Below, piece after piece: positions 1 to 8,343 of a stretch of DNA of 64,000 nucleotides. The notes beneath the pieces were generated by a model. The model saw only the letters and a program-made list of their open reading frames with translations, was not told the origin of the DNA and searched no databases. How positions within the stretch are numbered: position 1 is the stretch's first letter; every line of letters begins with the position of its first letter. This DNA is from Thalassobacillus sp043497085 (lineage in GTDB: Bacteria > Bacillota > Bacilli > Bacillales > Halobacillaceae): the NCBI GenBank assembly GCA_043497085.1, contig JBIEKI010000020.1, one strand, 5' to 3'. The position numbers were made by a program, and so were the translations under genes.

Positions 1-121
1 CCAGTGTTTTTGGATTGATGAATTTGTATAGTGAAAGTTAAGGTTATGGTTGGAAAAATATTGAAAAAGAGATCGGTCATAACTCTCTTTTCGCAACACT
101 CATTGTTAGCTTGACGGTTAT

Positions 122-350
122 GGGGAAGGATGAGACTCCCGCGGGAGAAGGAGCTAGGCGAGATCCCACAGGGCGATAGCCCGAGGAAGCTCGTCAGTTC
201 CCCCACAGGAAAGAAATGAATGCGTAATAGCCTTGGGAGACACGACACGCATAAGCAGAACAGCAAAAGGGAAGGGCTCTTTCTTCCCGTTGATGGACTG
301 CTTATGCCGCGAGTGACTAGGCGATGTAGCTGGAAAGCGAATCCTTCCCC
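122..350 (+). repeat. Intergenic hairpin repeat, copy E1, with a nested insertion
   Basis: The element is bounded by a perfect 10-bp inverted repeat, GGGGAAGGAT at 122-131 and ATCCTTCCCC at 341-350. Its interior at about 132-213 matches the complement of copy E2 at 50933-51056. The motif GGAAAG occurs at 208-213 and again at 332-337. The stretch between carries a 10-bp inverted repeat (GCATAAGCAG at 249-258, complement at 298-307), which suggests a second element inserted with a short target duplication. Such GC-rich palindromic repeats are common between genes in Bacillaceae. The first 480 bases hold no convincing gene. Confidence 0.7.
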
Positions 351-436
351 CAACGACCTAAAATCCATCAAAAGTCTCGAAATCAAGTCTTCGACTTTAC
401 GGCCTTATTATTGAATAAGGTTTTTATGAAAAATAA

Positions 437-482
437 AAAACCATGAAGCCCGACTATGGAAAAGTCGGTCTCATGGTTTTAT
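437..482 (-). terminator. Bidirectional terminator after the ZIP gene
   Basis: A long stem (AAACCATGA paired with TCATGGTTT, inner CCGACT paired with AGTCGG) ends directly at the stop codon of the minus-strand ZIP gene. A-rich and T-rich flanks allow termination on both strands. Confidence 0.8.
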
Positions 483-1298
483 TTATCCCAGCGCGACATC
501 GAGTATCATCATGACGGTGAAGCCTATCATTAATGTCATGGATGCTAAGTCCTTATTCCCTTCTTCCTGAGAACCTGGAATAACTTCCTCAGCAACTACG
601 AAAATCATGGCACCCGCAGCGAAGCTCAAGGCATATGGCAAGAGAGGTTCAACTAACGTAACGGCTAACACCCCGATAACCGCAGAAATTGGCTCGACCA
701 TACCGGAAAATTGACCGTAAAAGAAGCTTTTTCTGCGTGAAATCCCGTCTCTTCGAAGCGGTAGGGAAACTGCCACGCCTTCCGGAAAGTTTTGAATGCC
801 AATACCTAGACCAAGAGCAACCGCTCCAGCCAGGGAAGCTTCTGGAAAGCCGGCTGCAGCAGCGCCGAATGCGACCCCGACAGCAAGACCTTCCGGGATG
901 TTATGCAACGTAATCGCAAGTACCAGTAACGTACTTCGACGTTTTTTATTCGGATGAATTCCCTCTGCTTCCGTTATTGAGGAGCCCGGGTGTAGGTGGG
1001 GGATGAGTTTATCGATCCCCCATAGAAAAAGCCCTCCCAGCATAAAGCCCACAGCGGCTGGTATCCATGCGGCAATATCATCTTTTTCTGCCATATCGAG
1101 AGCAGGTGCGAGGAGCGACCAGAAGCTCGCGGCAATCATCACTCCACCGGCAAAACCTAACATGCCGTCTAACAGTTTCTGATTCATCGTTTTCGTTGTA
1201 AATACAAGGGCTGCCCCCAGTGCTGTCATTCCCCAGGTGAAAAGAGTGGCGATGAGCGCCTGGGCCATGGGAGGCAGGTCAAGAAATATATCAATCAT
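483..1298 (-). CDS. ZIP family divalent metal transporter
   Basis: This 271-residue polytopic membrane protein belongs to the ZIP family, which moves zinc, iron or other divalent metals into the cytoplasm. The two signature helices are clear: HNIPEGLAVGVAFG around residue 132 and QNFPEGVAVS around residue 168. Both carry the metal-binding His/Asn-x-x-Pro-Glu-Gly pattern in the pore. A short His-rich loop (PHLHPGSS) lies before them. About eight membrane segments are visible and the length is normal. The start follows AGGAGG with 9-nt spacing. The gene stands alone, ends in a strong terminator and is divergent from the DUF1206 gene. The metal cannot be named from sequence. Confidence 0.9.
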   Translation of the reverse strand: MIDIFLDLPPMAQALIATLFTWGMTALGAALVFTTKTMNQKLLDGMLGFAGGVMIAASFWSLLAPALDMAEKDDIAAWIPAAVGFMLGGLFLWGIDKLIPHLHPGSSITEAEGIHPNKKRRSTLLVLAITLHNIPEGLAVGVAFGAAAAGFPEASLAGAVALGLGIGIQNFPEGVAVSLPLRRDGISRRKSFFYGQFSGMVEPISAVIGVLAVTLVEPLLPYALSFAAGAMIFVVAEEVIPGSQEEGNKDLASMTLMIGFTVMMILDVALG

Positions 1299-1583
1299 TG
1301 CTGGATTTCCTCCTATGATGTTTATTTTGTATATGGTATAAAAGTTTCCTTAGGTAAAAATTTTAAGCACTAGGAAAATGAAAGTCAATCGTTATTACTG
1401 TTTATGTTCAAATCTCTAATTTCCATAGAGAAAAACAAAGAAGATAGCAAGATAAACCAGTTCCCTTAAATTGAAAGCATCTAACATCTAATTCCAATCC
1501 ACTGGCATACCCTGTTTGGTTTTTAGTTTATGTAAAATGGGAAGTTATAAGTATATTGAGTTAAAAAGAAGTGAGGGTTCAGG

Positions 1584-2432
1584 ATGGACGCAACGGAATC
1601 AATGAAAAATAATAATGAAGTTACAAAAGAAGACATCAAACCGTGGGTCAGACGACTCGCCCGAGCGGGCTATATGGCCAAAGGGCTTGTATATGCGTTG
1701 ATAGGCGTGCTGGCTTTTATGGCTGCGATTGGTGTTGGAGGGAAAACAACCGGGACTAGCGGCATGTTTCGGTCTGTCGCTCAGGTGCCTGCTGGTAATA
1801 TCATCTTGTGGCTGATTGGGCTGGGTCTTATTTTGTATATCATGTGGGTCTTCATCAAAGCGTTTAAAGATCCACAAAACGAAGGTACAGATGCGAAAGG
1901 TCTGGTGACAAGAACAGGCTACTTTATCAGTGGGATCATCTACGGAACCATCGCTTTCAAAGCTTTTAAAATTGCCGTTAATGCCGGGAGCAGCAGTGGA
2001 GGGTCGCAGGATACCTTATCTGCCAAGCTGTTGTCCCAGCCATTCGGCGCGTGGATTCTGGGAGCCATTGGTGTGATCACGATCGGATATGGGTTATACG
2101 AGCTGATCAGTGGAACAAGCCAAAAGTTTTTAAAGAATTTCCGGACTATCAAAATGAGCGACCACGAAATACGAATCGCCAAAAATACTGGCACAGCAGG
2201 ACTGACTTCTCGCGGGATTGTTCTGGGAATCATCGGTTTTTTCATTGTCCAGACAGCGATGACCCATGACCCTAGTAAAGCTAAAGGATTGGACGGCGCG
2301 CTGGCGGAAGTTTCACAAAAGCCATTCGGTCAGTGGCTGTTAGGAGTAGTGGCGCTGGGTCTTATTTTATACGGCATTTACCAAATCACCCGCGGTCGTT
2401 ATGAACAAATGATGTTTGGCAAGATAAAGTAA
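1584..2432 (+). CDS. DUF1206 domain membrane protein
   Basis: This 282-residue membrane protein is built from three similar units of about 85 residues, each with a pair of hydrophobic helices. The units start near residues 22, 105 and 200, and related motifs recur (ARAGYMAKGLVYALIG, TRTGYFISGIIYGTIA, SRGIVLGIIGFFIV). This triplicated pattern is that of DUF1206, whose function is unknown. The start at 1584 has a modest GTGAGGG site upstream. An internal ATG at 1602 is an alternative. It is monocistronic, with its own terminator. Confidence 0.85.
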   Translation: MDATESMKNNNEVTKEDIKPWVRRLARAGYMAKGLVYALIGVLAFMAAIGVGGKTTGTSGMFRSVAQVPAGNIILWLIGLGLILYIMWVFIKAFKDPQNEGTDAKGLVTRTGYFISGIIYGTIAFKAFKIAVNAGSSSGGSQDTLSAKLLSQPFGAWILGAIGVITIGYGLYELISGTSQKFLKNFRTIKMSDHEIRIAKNTGTAGLTSRGIVLGIIGFFIVQTAMTHDPSKAKGLDGALAEVSQKPFGQWLLGVVALGLILYGIYQITRGRYEQMMFGKIK

Positions 2433-2481
2433 GAGACTTCTTCGGGTAGAATAAAACCTTTGACCTTGTAGCTATATAAAG

Positions 2482-2513
2482 AAAGCGCCTGTTTTTAACC
2501 AGGCGCTTTTGTT
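2482..2513. terminator. Terminator between convergent genes
   Basis: AAAGCGCCTG and CAGGCGCTTTT form a 10-bp stem with a T-run. It serves the DUF1206 gene on plus and the small secreted protein gene on minus. Confidence 0.85.
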
Positions 2514-2514
2514 G

Positions 2515-2841
2515 TTAATGCTCCATTTTATATTTTATGTAATCATAGTTGGATGTTGGCACTCTTTTGACAATATTGCCTTGTTGATCTTTGTATATTT
2601 CTATCTCCTGGTAAGTTTCAACGAGATACCCATCTACTTCCTTACTTTCTACCAGTACAGATTCTAAGCTTGAATAGGCAGTGGCCTTATTTTTCTGTGA
2701 TAGGCCGCTTACTTCACTTGTTTCCTCGGCGTTTTTACTCGGTGCAAAGGTGACGCCGCTGATGTTCAGGGCTGGTGTTTCAAGGAATGCTGTAAAAAGA
2801 AGGATAACTACGACAGCAAGAAGAGCACTTGAGTTTTTCAT
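2515..2841 (-). CDS. Small secreted or membrane-anchored hypothetical protein
   Basis: I do not recognise this 108-residue protein. Residues 4-22 form one hydrophobic segment that could be an uncleaved anchor or a signal peptide. There is no lipobox Cys. The rest is polar, with a C-terminal part rich in charged and aromatic residues (EIEIYKDQQGNIVKR) that looks like a small folded extracytoplasmic domain. The ribosome binding site is good (AAGGAG, 7 nt before ATG). It is a single gene convergent with the DUF1206 gene. Confidence 0.7.
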   Translation of the reverse strand: MKNSSALLAVVVILLFTAFLETPALNISGVTFAPSKNAEETSEVSGLSQKNKATAYSSLESVLVESKEVDGYLVETYQEIEIYKDQQGNIVKRVPTSNYDYIKYKMEH

Positions 2842-3053
2842 TGCTTGTCTCCTTTTCCATGATCTTATCGTGAAAGATAACTTTTTTAGTCAATTGCAGT
2901 AGATTTATATGTGTATCCACAATGTTTTATGATGAAAATAAGCGCGGGTTTGAAGGGATAGAGGCTTCATGAAAGTGAAAATCTTTATTCTAGCATTGTG
3001 GCCCGCTTCTCGATACAATTGATGGTAAGTTATACATAAGGAGGAAATTGCTT

Positions 3054-4274
3054 GTGATCATTGCGATCATTTTTTTAATTTTCGTTTCCCTTTTCTTTTC
3101 GGGAAGTGAAACGGCACTCACAGCGGCAAACAAAATGAAGCTGCAGTCAAAAGCGAACAGGAATAACAGGAAGGCTGCCAGGCTGCTGGATTTAATCTCA
3201 AGGCCGAGTGAGTTCATTACGACAATTTTAATCGGTAACAATATCGCGAACATTCTGCTGCCGACGCTTGTCACGACGCTCGCCATCCAATATGGTTTCA
3301 GTATCGGGGTTGCATCTGCCATTCTGACAGTGATCATCATTATTTTCGCAGAAGTGATACCGAAGTCCGTGGCTGCTGCTTTCCCGGATCGGATTGCAAT
3401 GGTCGTAGCTCCGGTTATCCGTTTTTTTGTGCTAGTATTCAAACCCATTACGATTGTGTTGAATTGGCTTACCGGATCCATTACGAAAGCCTTGTCAAAA
3501 GGTAAAACAGAAGAAGTATCGATATCGAAAGAGGAATTCCGGACGATGATCGATATCGCAGATTCAGAAGGGACGTTTAACGAAGCGGAATCCCATCGGA
3601 TCAAAGGCGTATTCGATTTTTACAACTTGAACGTCAAGGACGTCCTGAAGACACCACGCGTAGATGTCATCGCTATTCCCCATACTGCTTCCTTTAAAGA
3701 GGTAAGGGATCTGGTCGTGCAGCATCCTTATACAAGATATCCGGTTTACCGAAAGGATATCGATGACATTGTCGCTGTCTTTCATTCGAAATACTTGATT
3801 TCCTGGGCGATGGAGCCTGAAAAACCGCTTGCTGACTACTGTTATAAAAATCCCCTCGTCGTCTATGAGTTTCATAAAATTGAGTGGGTGTTCCGTAAGA
3901 TGACCAAAGAGAAGAAGCATATGGCCATTGTGCTCGATGAGTATGGCGGTACAGAAGGCATCCTTACCCATGAGGATGTCATTGAGGCAATGATCGGTTT
4001 GGAAATAGAGGATGAAATGGATATGGAAGGCGATGCCATCGTCGAAAAAATTTCAGATAATGAATTGATCTGTGACGGGAAAATCACGCTCCGTCGTCTG
4101 AATACAATTTTCGACACGGAAATACCAGAAGAAGAAGATGTACTGGCAGGTTATCTGCTGAAAGAGTTCAATGATTTTCCGGATGAAGGAGATACCATGG
4201 AACGTGATGGAATCAACTTTAAAATCCTTGAACTGGACGGCAGAATGATTCGTAAGGTACAGGTGGTCAAATAG
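3054..4274 (+). CDS. Hemolysin-family CNNM/CBS-pair/CorC_HlyC protein
   Basis: This membrane protein of about 406 residues has the usual order for its family. It begins with an N-terminal CNNM (DUF21) domain (opening helix then FSGSETALTAAN), followed by a CBS pair at about 200-320 (TPRVDVIAIP; LDEYGGTEGILTHEDV) and a C-terminal CorC_HlyC domain. Homologues act in magnesium efflux or resistance; the name hemolysin is historical. I place the start at GTG 3054, 9 nt after AAGGAGG. A TTG at 3048 is only 3 nt from that site. The GNAT gene follows after 22 bases, probably in the same transcript. Confidence 0.88.
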   Translation: MIIAIIFLIFVSLFFSGSETALTAANKMKLQSKANRNNRKAARLLDLISRPSEFITTILIGNNIANILLPTLVTTLAIQYGFSIGVASAILTVIIIIFAEVIPKSVAAAFPDRIAMVVAPVIRFFVLVFKPITIVLNWLTGSITKALSKGKTEEVSISKEEFRTMIDIADSEGTFNEAESHRIKGVFDFYNLNVKDVLKTPRVDVIAIPHTASFKEVRDLVVQHPYTRYPVYRKDIDDIVAVFHSKYLISWAMEPEKPLADYCYKNPLVVYEFHKIEWVFRKMTKEKKHMAIVLDEYGGTEGILTHEDVIEAMIGLEIEDEMDMEGDAIVEKISDNELICDGKITLRRLNTIFDTEIPEEEDVLAGYLLKEFNDFPDEGDTMERDGINFKILELDGRMIRKVQVVK

Positions 4275-4296
4275 CACGTAATAGGGAGAGACTGCT

Positions 4297-4749
4297 ATGG
4301 AAATAAGGAAGCTACTTAAAAGTGAAAAGCCTCCGATCGAGCTGTTGCTGGAAGCAGATCCTTCCCGAAAACTGGTGGAGGAATATGTGCAGCGAGGAGA
4401 CTGCCTGGTAGCTGAAAGTGATGGAAACACGGTCGGTGTCTATGTTCTGCTTCCCACCAGGCCTGGAACGGTGGAATTAGTAAATATAGCAATCGAAGAA
4501 AGCTACCGGGGAAAAGGGCTGGGGAAACAGTTGGTCATGGACGCTATCCGGGTCGCCAAATCACGGGGGTTCCAAACCATCGAGCTTGGCACAGGTAATT
4601 CGAGCGTCAATCAACTCGCGTTATATCAAAAGTGCGGATTTCGGATAGTCAGTGTAGATGCAGATTTTTTCATCAGACACCATGAGGAAGAAATCTACGA
4701 AAACGGTATTCAGTGCCGCGATATGATCCGACTGTCCCTCGATTTATGA
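4297..4749 (+). CDS. GNAT family N-acetyltransferase
   Basis: This 150-residue cytoplasmic protein has the GNAT fold. The acetyl-CoA pyrophosphate loop (YRGKGLGKQL, near residue 70) follows a beta strand (VELVNIAIEE). The late motif (LALYQKCGFRIV, near 108) is typical. The acceptor substrate cannot be predicted. It probably shares a transcript with the CBS-domain protein upstream and ends at a strong terminator. Confidence 0.88.
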   Translation: MEIRKLLKSEKPPIELLLEADPSRKLVEEYVQRGDCLVAESDGNTVGVYVLLPTRPGTVELVNIAIEESYRGKGLGKQLVMDAIRVAKSRGFQTIELGTGNSSVNQLALYQKCGFRIVSVDADFFIRHHEEEIYENGIQCRDMIRLSLDL

Positions 4750-4768
4750 GCGGGCTGTAAAAAACAGG

Positions 4769-4804
4769 GAAACAGGCAGTACGTAATAGACTGCCTGTTT
4801 TTTT
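4769..4804 (+). terminator. Terminator after the GNAT gene
   Basis: AAACAGGCAGT pairs with ACTGCCTGTTT and is followed by a run of T. Confidence 0.9.
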
Positions 4805-4905
4805 ATATTTTAATAAAGTTTAACTTTGTTAAAGGGTTAAAGTATAAGAAAAACTTAGGCTTTCGCCATAAAGACCTGGCGATAAGCCAAGTTTTTCTAA
4901 TGAGT
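4805..4905. repeat. Dispersed repeat family F, copy 1 (hairpin)
   Basis: About 100 bp match a second copy at 13606-13700. The 3' half is a 22-bp inverted repeat: left arm 4847-4868 (starts AGAAAAACTT), right arm 4877-4898 (ends AAGTTTTTCT), loop 8 nt. The AT-rich 5' half (TTAAAGGGTTAAAGTATA) is also shared. The remaining 4906-5068 holds no recognisable gene. Confidence 0.65.
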
Positions 4906-5068
4906 AATTGGTAGTAAATAGAGATAATAGAAAGGAATTCAGCGAAAAAGATAGAAACTAGTTGATAATACGAATCAGTAGATATACTCATGCCAGAAAA
5001 GGTCGATTCATTTTCAACTGTTCGATTAACTTAAGTCGCTGCGGGGAGAAAGGAGGGGAGAGATATCC

Positions 5069-5089
5069 ATGACAGATATCCTGAAGTAG
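5069..5089 (+). other. Six-codon mini-ORF with a strong ribosome binding site upstream of the AraC gene
   Basis: AGGAGGGGA at 5051-5059 precedes an ATG at 5069 that reads MTDILK and then TAG at 5087. The AraC reading frame is one of the other two. This is either a leader peptide with reinitiation at GTG 5095 or the visible trace of a frameshift at the start of the regulator. Confidence 0.4.
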
Positions 5090-5094
5090 AAGAA

Positions 5095-5859
5095 GTGGTC
5101 GCTTATATGCATCAGCGAATTTACGAACCATTGTCGCTTGCAGATTTGGCCGGTCAGGCTGGCTATAGCCGGTATCATTTTACCCGTATTTTCAAAGAGC
5201 AAATGGGAGTTTCCCCGTTATATTATATTTCTGCATTACGTTTGCAGAAGGCGAAAGACCTGCTCTTGCAAACGGACTTGCGCGTGCGGGACATCGGCAT
5301 GGAGATAGGCCAGCAAAGTTTAGGAACGTTCACCACTCGATTTACGGAACGGGTGGGTATGACCCCTTCTCAATTCCGGAACTTTTTGCCGCAGGCTGGT
5401 GATCATTTTCAATCGTTGAAACAACTCAGCAACTGGTCAGACCCTGGCAGCATAATGGACGACTCTCCTATTGTAAAAGGGACCATCAAAGCATCAGAGC
5501 CCTTCAACGGGGTCGTCCTGATCGGCCTGTTTCCGAAACCTATCCCGGAAGGATTTCCCTTATATGGCACACTGATGTCCACATTAGGGGAATTCTGTTT
5601 CAAAGGTGTCAAACCAGGTGTCTATTATTTATTGGCTACTTCTGTGTCCTGGGGAATGCAGGCCAGAGACTTTCTGCTACCACATAAAACACTTCGCGCC
5701 CGTTCCAACAAACCAATCATTGTTGATGCTTCCACCCAGATCCCTTACCAGGAAATAACACTCTATCCGCCACGTATTGATGATCCGCCCATCCTGATCT
5801 CACTGCCACTGCTGATGAACAATTTTTTGAAACGAGTCAAACAACATAGCAATCGATAA
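5095..5859 (+). CDS. AraC family transcriptional regulator
   Basis: This protein of about 254 residues has an N-terminal AraC/XylS DNA-binding domain with two helix-turn-helix motifs. These are SLADLAGQAGYSRYHFTRIF near residue 15 and the region before RFTERVGMTPSQFR near 65-80. The C-terminal part is a different, beta-rich domain of about 130 residues without a known ligand. The frame is open upstream to 5035 and would encode HDRYPEVEEVVAYMH, which reads like natural family sequence, but it has no canonical start before GTG 5095, and that GTG lacks a good ribosome binding site. A frameshift near 5069-5090 is possible. It precedes the VOC/PhnB/SRPBCC genes and may regulate them (inference). 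Confidence 0.75.
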   Translation: MVAYMHQRIYEPLSLADLAGQAGYSRYHFTRIFKEQMGVSPLYYISALRLQKAKDLLLQTDLRVRDIGMEIGQQSLGTFTTRFTERVGMTPSQFRNFLPQAGDHFQSLKQLSNWSDPGSIMDDSPIVKGTIKASEPFNGVVLIGLFPKPIPEGFPLYGTLMSTLGEFCFKGVKPGVYYLLATSVSWGMQARDFLLPHKTLRARSNKPIIVDASTQIPYQEITLYPPRIDDPPILISLPLLMNNFLKRVKQHSNR

Positions 5860-6049
5860 GAAATCCTTAGTTTTTTGCGTGCTAGACTGAAACTGTCATA
5901 AATGGGCGCCCAAGGAAGAATCATTATCGAACTTTAACGAGAAAGGAGCGTGCTGACAGCTGCCAGTTAACCATTGTTTACACCCCCGTGCCTGGTCTGT
6001 ATGGCCCATGCGTTGATGAAAATTGAATAAGGAAAAGGAGAGTGAAAAT

Positions 6050-6463
6050 ATGACCACTCAGGCAAAGCAATTGTATGTCAATCTTCCGGTGAAAGACTTG
6101 AATAAGTCGATCGATTTTTTTACGGCGTTAGGTTTTGAATTCAACCCTACGTTTACGGATGAAAAAGCGGCTTGTTTAGTGATTGGTGAAAATATCTATG
6201 CCATGCTTTTAAGAGAAGATTTTTTCCGGACATTTACTAAAAAAGAACTTGCAGACCCCGCTAAACATACCGAAGCAATTGTGGCATTTTCTGTAGACAG
6301 CAAGGAAGCGGTAGATGATTTGGTCAACAAGGCATTGGAGGCCGGTGGAAAACCGTCCAATGATCCTATGGATGGCGGGTTTATGTATGGGTGGAGCTTT
6401 CAAGATATCGATGGCCATTTATGGGAAGTCCTATACACGGATGATAGCAAGATCACGGAGTAA
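6050..6463 (+). CDS. VOC family protein (glyoxalase/bleomycin-resistance fold)
   Basis: This protein of about 137 residues belongs to the vicinal oxygen chelate family. It has the paired beta-alpha-beta-beta-beta layout: LYVNLPVKDLNKSIDFFTALG at the N-terminus and a C-terminal strand ending FQDIDGHLWEVLY. The glutamate of that last strand is a usual metal ligand. Its substrate is unknown. The ATG at 6050 is preferred over an in-frame upstream start because AAGGAG lies 9 nt before it. It heads a three-gene operon (VOC, PhnB-like, SRPBCC). Confidence 0.88.
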   Translation: MTTQAKQLYVNLPVKDLNKSIDFFTALGFEFNPTFTDEKAACLVIGENIYAMLLREDFFRTFTKKELADPAKHTEAIVAFSVDSKEAVDDLVNKALEAGGKPSNDPMDGGFMYGWSFQDIDGHLWEVLYTDDSKITE

Positions 6464-6482
6464 AACCTTCAAGGAGGATAAG

Positions 6483-6983
6483 ATGATGAGTGATAAAATA
6501 CAAAAAATTACGCCGAACTTATGGTTTGAAAACCAAGCGGAAGAAGCAGCAGCTTTCTATACTTCCATATTTAAAGATTCCGGGATTGTTAGAGTTACTC
6601 GCTATATAAACGAAGGTCAGGATATTCACGGCATGTCTGAAGGGACAGTAATGACGGTGGAGTTTCAGCTGGAAGGCCAGAAGTTTGTTGCGTTAAATGG
6701 CGGCCCCCATTTTCATTTTACAGAAGCCATCTCGTTTATTGTGCATTGCGATACCCAGGAAGAAGTGGACTACTATTGGGAGAAACTTTCAGAGGGAGGA
6801 GACGAAAAAGCACAGCAGTGCGGCTGGCTGAAAGATAAATTTGGGGTCTCCTGGCAGATCATCCCTGCCCGAATTTCCGAATTACTTAGCAGCCCCGACC
6901 CGGTAAAAGCCGAAAGTGCCATGAAGGCCATGCTGCAGATGAAGAAAATTGATATGAATGTATTAAAGGAAATTCATAAATAA
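6483..6983 (+). CDS. PhnB-like VOC family protein
   Basis: This 166-residue protein of the PhnB/YjdN branch of the VOC superfamily is often annotated as 3-demethylubiquinone-9 3-methyltransferase-like. The family motifs are ITPNLWFENQAEEAAAFYTS at the start, VEFQLEGQKFVALNGGP near 65 and the C-terminal GWLKDKFGVSWQIIP. It probably acts in the cytoplasm on a small molecule; no methyltransferase motif is present. AAGGAGG lies 5 nt before ATG 6483, and ATG 6486 is equally possible. It is 19 nt after the first VOC gene. Confidence 0.87.
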   Translation: MMSDKIQKITPNLWFENQAEEAAAFYTSIFKDSGIVRVTRYINEGQDIHGMSEGTVMTVEFQLEGQKFVALNGGPHFHFTEAISFIVHCDTQEEVDYYWEKLSEGGDEKAQQCGWLKDKFGVSWQIIPARISELLSSPDPVKAESAMKAMLQMKKIDMNVLKEIHK

Positions 6984-7002
6984 ACCATTAGGAGGAACTG
7001 AT

Positions 7003-7509
7003 ATGCCTGAACTTAAACAGAAGGTGGAAGGACGGAATCTGATTTTGGAGCGTATGTTTGATGCCCCGAGGGAGCAGGTATTTCTGGCTTATTCTGATTC
7101 CGATCAATTGGCCAGTTGGTGGGGACCGCAAGGGTGGGAGACCGAGAATCAGAAGTTCGAGTTTAAACCAGATGGCGTTTGGCTGTATTGTATGCGTTGT
7201 AAAGATAAGAATCAGGGCGATTTTTATGGGCAGGAATCAAGAGGAAAAGGAGTTTTCCACGAAATCAAGGCACCAGAGAAAATCGTCTATACCGATGTAT
7301 TTGCTGATGAACATGGCAATCCAGTCGAAGGTATGCCAGAGGCAGTTATAACGATGGAATTTGTGGAACAAGATGGCAGGACAAAGCTCATTTCCAACAC
7401 GCAATTTGCATCCGAAAAAGAATTGAATTCCCTTCTTGATATGGGAGTAGTGGAAGGGGTCTCCTCTCAATACGAATGCCTCGATGAGCATTTGAGAAAG
7501 GAAAAATAA
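7003..7509 (+). CDS. SRPBCC (AHSA1/CalC-like) domain protein
   Basis: This 168-residue protein has the START/Bet v 1-like fold of the AHSA1 group. It starts with LILERMFDAPREQVFLAYSD, followed by WWGPQGWETEN, and a middle strand set (IKAPEKIVYTDVF) leads to a C-terminal helix. Such proteins bind hydrophobic ligands in a deep cavity and are frequently encoded beside PhnB-like proteins, as here. It is the last gene of the VOC operon. Array A and then a terminator follow its stop codon. Confidence 0.88.
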   Translation: MPELKQKVEGRNLILERMFDAPREQVFLAYSDSDQLASWWGPQGWETENQKFEFKPDGVWLYCMRCKDKNQGDFYGQESRGKGVFHEIKAPEKIVYTDVFADEHGNPVEGMPEAVITMEFVEQDGRTKLISNTQFASEKELNSLLDMGVVEGVSSQYECLDEHLRKEK

Positions 7510-7530
7510 AAGGGGAAGAGGCTGCGCGCT

Positions 7531-7686
7531 GTCTAGTATACATGATTAATTTCTAGTAAACAGTATTGCTTGTCTAGTAAAATCCCGTTTCTGTCTAGTA
7601 AATGTTCGTTTTTGTCGAGTAAACTCATCAAATTGTCTAGTGAAACTGCTAGTTTGTCTAGTAACGCTCCCCAACTGTCTACTAAT
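7531..7686 (+). repeat. Phased 21-bp array A (8 units, core GTCTAGTAAA)
   Basis: Units start at 7531, 7551, 7572, 7593, 7614, 7635, 7656 and 7677. The steps are 20 and then 21 bp six times. The core is GTCTAGTAAA, usually preceded by TT, and the 11-bp spacers are unrelated. The array lies between the SRPBCC stop codon and its terminator. Reading frames through it give spurious seven-residue repeats only because 21 is a multiple of three. Confidence 0.9.
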
Positions 7687-7722
7687 GACAAAATTATCTC
7701 GTATTTCAACTTAATCAAGTTT

Positions 7723-7755
7723 ATCCGCCCTCATGACGTGGGGCGGATTTTTTTG
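7723..7755 (+). terminator. Terminator of the VOC-SRPBCC operon, after array A
   Basis: ATCCGCCC pairs with GGGCGGAT, followed by seven T. Confidence 0.9.
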
Positions 7756-7828
7756 TAACATTTTTCCTTTTGTGTACGTCTTAATAAATAATAGTCCGTA
7801 TTCCTTAAACAATGCAGGGGGAGTTCAA

Positions 7829-8278
7829 ATGAAGGTTTCATTTTTCTTTTCGGCAATCATTTTAATGGTAGTATTGACGGCCTGTCAGCAGGTGGATGAG
7901 CCATCTGATGCGAAAGCTCAGCTCAGTCCGGAGACAGCTATCAAAAGAGGGGATGTCGTAAATGTACATGGGGATATTTCAAATCTGGAGAGTTTTGAGA
8001 AATTTTTGGGTAATGTGGAAGCAGGCGTGAAAGATGACATACGGATTACCAGTTATACCACCGAGGGAGATCCTATTTTTTACAAATTGAAATTTGACGG
8101 TGAAAAAATTCATTACACGTTTGACAATACCATGGATGCCTACGCGGGTACGGGAAAAGGAGTCAGAGAGGCGGAATGCACGAATATTGTAACCACAAAA
8201 ACAGAGGGAGAAAGGCGTTATGAGTTGAGTGGGTGTAATTCCAGTACCGGAGAATCTTTCTTGTTTACTGTCCGTTAA
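7829..8278 (+). CDS. DUF4362 lipoprotein
   Basis: This 149-residue predicted lipoprotein begins with a signal peptide whose lipobox is LTAC (Cys at residue 17). The mature part matches my memory of DUF4362: AIKRGDVVNVHGDISNLESF, then DDIRITSYTTEGDPIFYKL, and a C-terminal Cys pair (EAECTNIV, LSGCNSS) likely to form a disulfide outside the cell. Function is unknown. The ATG at 7829 follows a GGGGGAG site. It probably has its own promoter, since a strong terminator lies just upstream. Confidence 0.85.
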   Translation: MKVSFFFSAIILMVVLTACQQVDEPSDAKAQLSPETAIKRGDVVNVHGDISNLESFEKFLGNVEAGVKDDIRITSYTTEGDPIFYKLKFDGEKIHYTFDNTMDAYAGTGKGVREAECTNIVTTKTEGERRYELSGCNSSTGESFLFTVR

Positions 8279-8343
8279 GGGAGGCATAATTATTGTGGGC
8301 CGTTACAGCTGACTGCTAAAGTAATAGAAAAGGAGGAATTGTC

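Noticed and set aside
7533..7758. ORFs reading heptad-like peptides (LSSKxxx or LLDKxxx) through array A
   Set aside because: The pattern follows from a 21-bp period. Several 20-bp steps in the other arrays break the frame and no ribosome binding site supports translation.
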